Positions 6,477 through 7,524 of a stretch of DNA of 7,524 nucleotides are shown here, piece by piece. Positions within the stretch are counted from its first letter, which is position 1. Each line of letters begins with the position of its first letter. The notes under the pieces are model-generated. The model was not told where the DNA came from and ran no database searches. It saw only the letters and a program-made list of their open reading frames with translations. The stretch covers positions 1-7,524 of the forward strand of contig CAZAEK010000051.1 in NCBI GenBank assembly GCA_964484125.1, given 5' to 3'. The DNA comes from DSSM01 sp964484125. Lineage in GTDB: Bacteria > Bacteroidota > Ignavibacteria > Tepidaquicellales > Tepidaquicellaceae. Both the position numbers and the translations under genes were made by a program.

Positions 6477-6612
6477 ACCGCCAACACGGGTTTTGCGTCA
6501 GGCGGGGTGACGTGCAAACTTGGAGCATTGTGCTTCTATTCAAGTTCAGTGCAGGTTGACAGTTTGGTACTCCGAAACCCGCCCGAACGCAAAGCCCGAA
6601 AACGTTGGCGGA
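6477..6612 (+). repeat. Site J, long (136 bp) attC-like palindromic boundary
   Basis: Left terminus aaccgccaac (to 6485) is the reverse complement of gttggcggtt at 5553; right terminus gttggcgg starts at 6604. Arms ggttttgcgtcaggcggg and cccgcccgaacgcaaagccc pair strongly. The loop has TGTGCTTCTA (6529) and TGACAG (6557), the same words and offset as in the site at 1052. Confidence 0.88.
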
Positions 6613-6668
6613 AATGGCAGAACGACACTCCGGCAACCATCGGGCGATAGGCAGAAACTTGATAGCTT

Positions 6669-6702
6669 TTGGACAGTTAACCCGACAATTTGAGTAAATT
6701 TG
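6669..6702 (+). promoter_or_regulatory. Predicted Bacteroidota promoter of the methyltransferase cassette
   Basis: TTG at 6669-6671, a 23-base spacer, then TAAATTTG at 6695-6702. This fits TTG-N17-23-TAnnTTTG known from Flavobacterium, at the long end of the spacing. Transcription would start near 6708-6710, about 23 nt before the TTG start codon. This is the only cassette leader in the window with such a match. Confidence 0.5.
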
Positions 6703-6731
6703 ACGGAGACAAAAATTTAATATAGGACGAC

Positions 6732-7524
6732 TTGAAAACTCATCATAAAATAATAAACGGAGACAGCAGACAAATGACTGAATTACATGACAATTCGGTG
6801 CATTTGGCTATTACTTCGCCACCCTATTGGCAGTTGAAGGACTACGGAACGGACAACCAAATTGGCTTCCACGATAGTTACGAGAATTACATTAACAACC
6901 TGAATTTAGTTTGGAAAGAGTGCTACCGCACTCTTCACAACGGTTGCAGGTTGTGTGTAAATATTGGCGACCAATTTGCTCGTGCCGTTTACTATGGACG
7001 TTACAAAGTCATTCCTATTCGTGAAGAAATCATCAAGTTCTGTGAGAACATCGGTTTTGACTACATGGGGGCAATCATTTGGCAAAAGGTAACGACTTCC
7101 AACACTACGGGCGGTGGCGTTCAAATGGGTTCATATCCGTATCCAAGAAACGGAATTTTGAAATTGGATTACGAGTTTATTCTTGTTTTCAAAAAGTTAG
7201 GCGACAGTCCGAAACCGACCAAAGAACAGAAGGAACTTTCAAAAATGACTGCCGAAGAATGGAACACGTTTTTTGCAGGACATTGGAATTTTGCAGGAGC
7301 AAGACAAAACGGACATATTGCTATGTTCCCAGAAGAACTTCCAAGACGACTTATAAAAATGTTTTCATTTGTTGGCGAAACAATTCTTGACCCATTTGCA
7401 GGAAGCGGAACAACTGCATTGGCAGCAAAGAACACAGGCAGAAATTCAATCGGTTATGAAATCAATCCCGAATTTATTCCAATCATCAAAGAAAAATTAG
7501 AAGTTCATCAGAAAGACCTGAACG
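6732..7524 (+). CDS. Site-specific DNA methyltransferase, N6_N4 family (3' end outside window)
   Basis: A beta-type amino-methyltransferase, shown by motif order. The catalytic TSPPYW motif is near the N-terminus (residues 28-33) and the S-adenosylmethionine-binding DPFAGSGTT is near the C-terminus (residues 220-228). TSPPYW suits N4-cytosine or N6-adenine methylation; the target base cannot be told. In between are VNIGDQF, IIWQK and LDYEFILVFKK, as usual for the family. The frame opens after a TAG at 6723, and its only plausible start is TTG 6732, giving (M)KTHHKIINGDSRQM, the normal N-terminus; ATG 6774 would cut into it. The frame is open to the window end, 264 residues so far, so little is missing. 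A restriction enzyme may follow in the same cassette. Confidence 0.9.
   Translation, partial: MKTHHKIINGDSRQMTELHDNSVHLAITSPPYWQLKDYGTDNQIGFHDSYENYINNLNLVWKECYRTLHNGCRLCVNIGDQFARAVYYGRYKVIPIREEIIKFCENIGFDYMGAIIWQKVTTSNTTGGGVQMGSYPYPRNGILKLDYEFILVFKKLGDSPKPTKEQKELSKMTAEEWNTFFAGHWNFAGARQNGHIAMFPEELPRRLIKMFSFVGETILDPFAGSGTTALAAKNTGRNSIGYEINPEFIPIIKEKLEVHQKDLN

Noticed and set aside
200..6612. Boundary palindromes as transposon terminal repeats, MITEs or REP elements
   Set aside because: The termini change from unit to unit but match within a unit, there are no target duplications and no transposase, and every gene is bounded by them; integron-type cassettes explain this better.
6906..7435. Open frames on both strands within the methyltransferase region
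   Set aside because: They are out-of-frame shadows of the methyltransferase, whose motifs are intact in the frame starting at 6732.

Overview
The window looks like part of a Bacteroidota chromosome. The bases for this are AT-rich coding DNA, very little Shine-Dalgarno signal, a lipoprotein with a short N-terminal lipobox, an OmpA-family protein, and one promoter matching the Bacteroidota/Flavobacterium pattern TTG-N17-23-TAnnTTTG. Assignment to a genus is not possible from the sequence alone.

The whole window is organised as a head-to-tail array of compact gene cassettes, all on the + strand. They are separated by imperfect palindromes (called sites A to J here) whose left arm carries ...AAC and whose right arm carries GTT... 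. Each cassette begins with its own variant of GTT+6 bases and ends with the reverse complement of that same variant, while neighbouring cassettes differ. Examples are gttgtgcgca/tgcgcacaac, gttagtggc/gccactaac, gttatatgc/gcatataac and gttggcggtt/aaccgccaac. This is the architecture of integron gene cassettes with attC sites. However, no integrase lies in the window and only one variant (gttgggt) fits the classical GTTRRRY core, so this is either a divergent integron/CALIN or a separate cassette system.

Layout: site A right arm (1-61); gene-less AT-rich cassette copy 1 (53-263); six-span membrane protein (342-1046); gene-less cassette copy 2 (1178-1388, identical to copy 1); MntA/HepT toxin-antitoxin pair (1415-1711, 1704-2048), with hepT lacking a normal start codon; unknown 135-residue protein (2171-2578); Kelch-like lipoprotein (2763-3719); gene-less cassette copy 3, diverged (3861-4076); a two-gene cassette with a HEPN + winged-helix protein broken by a frameshift (4106-4881) and a 179-residue partner (4885-5424); OmpA-family peptidoglycan-binding protein (5618-6451); a DNA methyltransferase with a TTG start and its own promoter (6732 to beyond the window end).

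The cargo mixes stabilisation/defence-type genes (MNT-HEPN toxin-antitoxin, a second HEPN module, a DNA methyltransferase) with envelope proteins. The genes do not form one pathway. Each cassette is a self-contained unit with a 26-128 nt leader and usually 4-26 nt between its last stop and the following palindrome.
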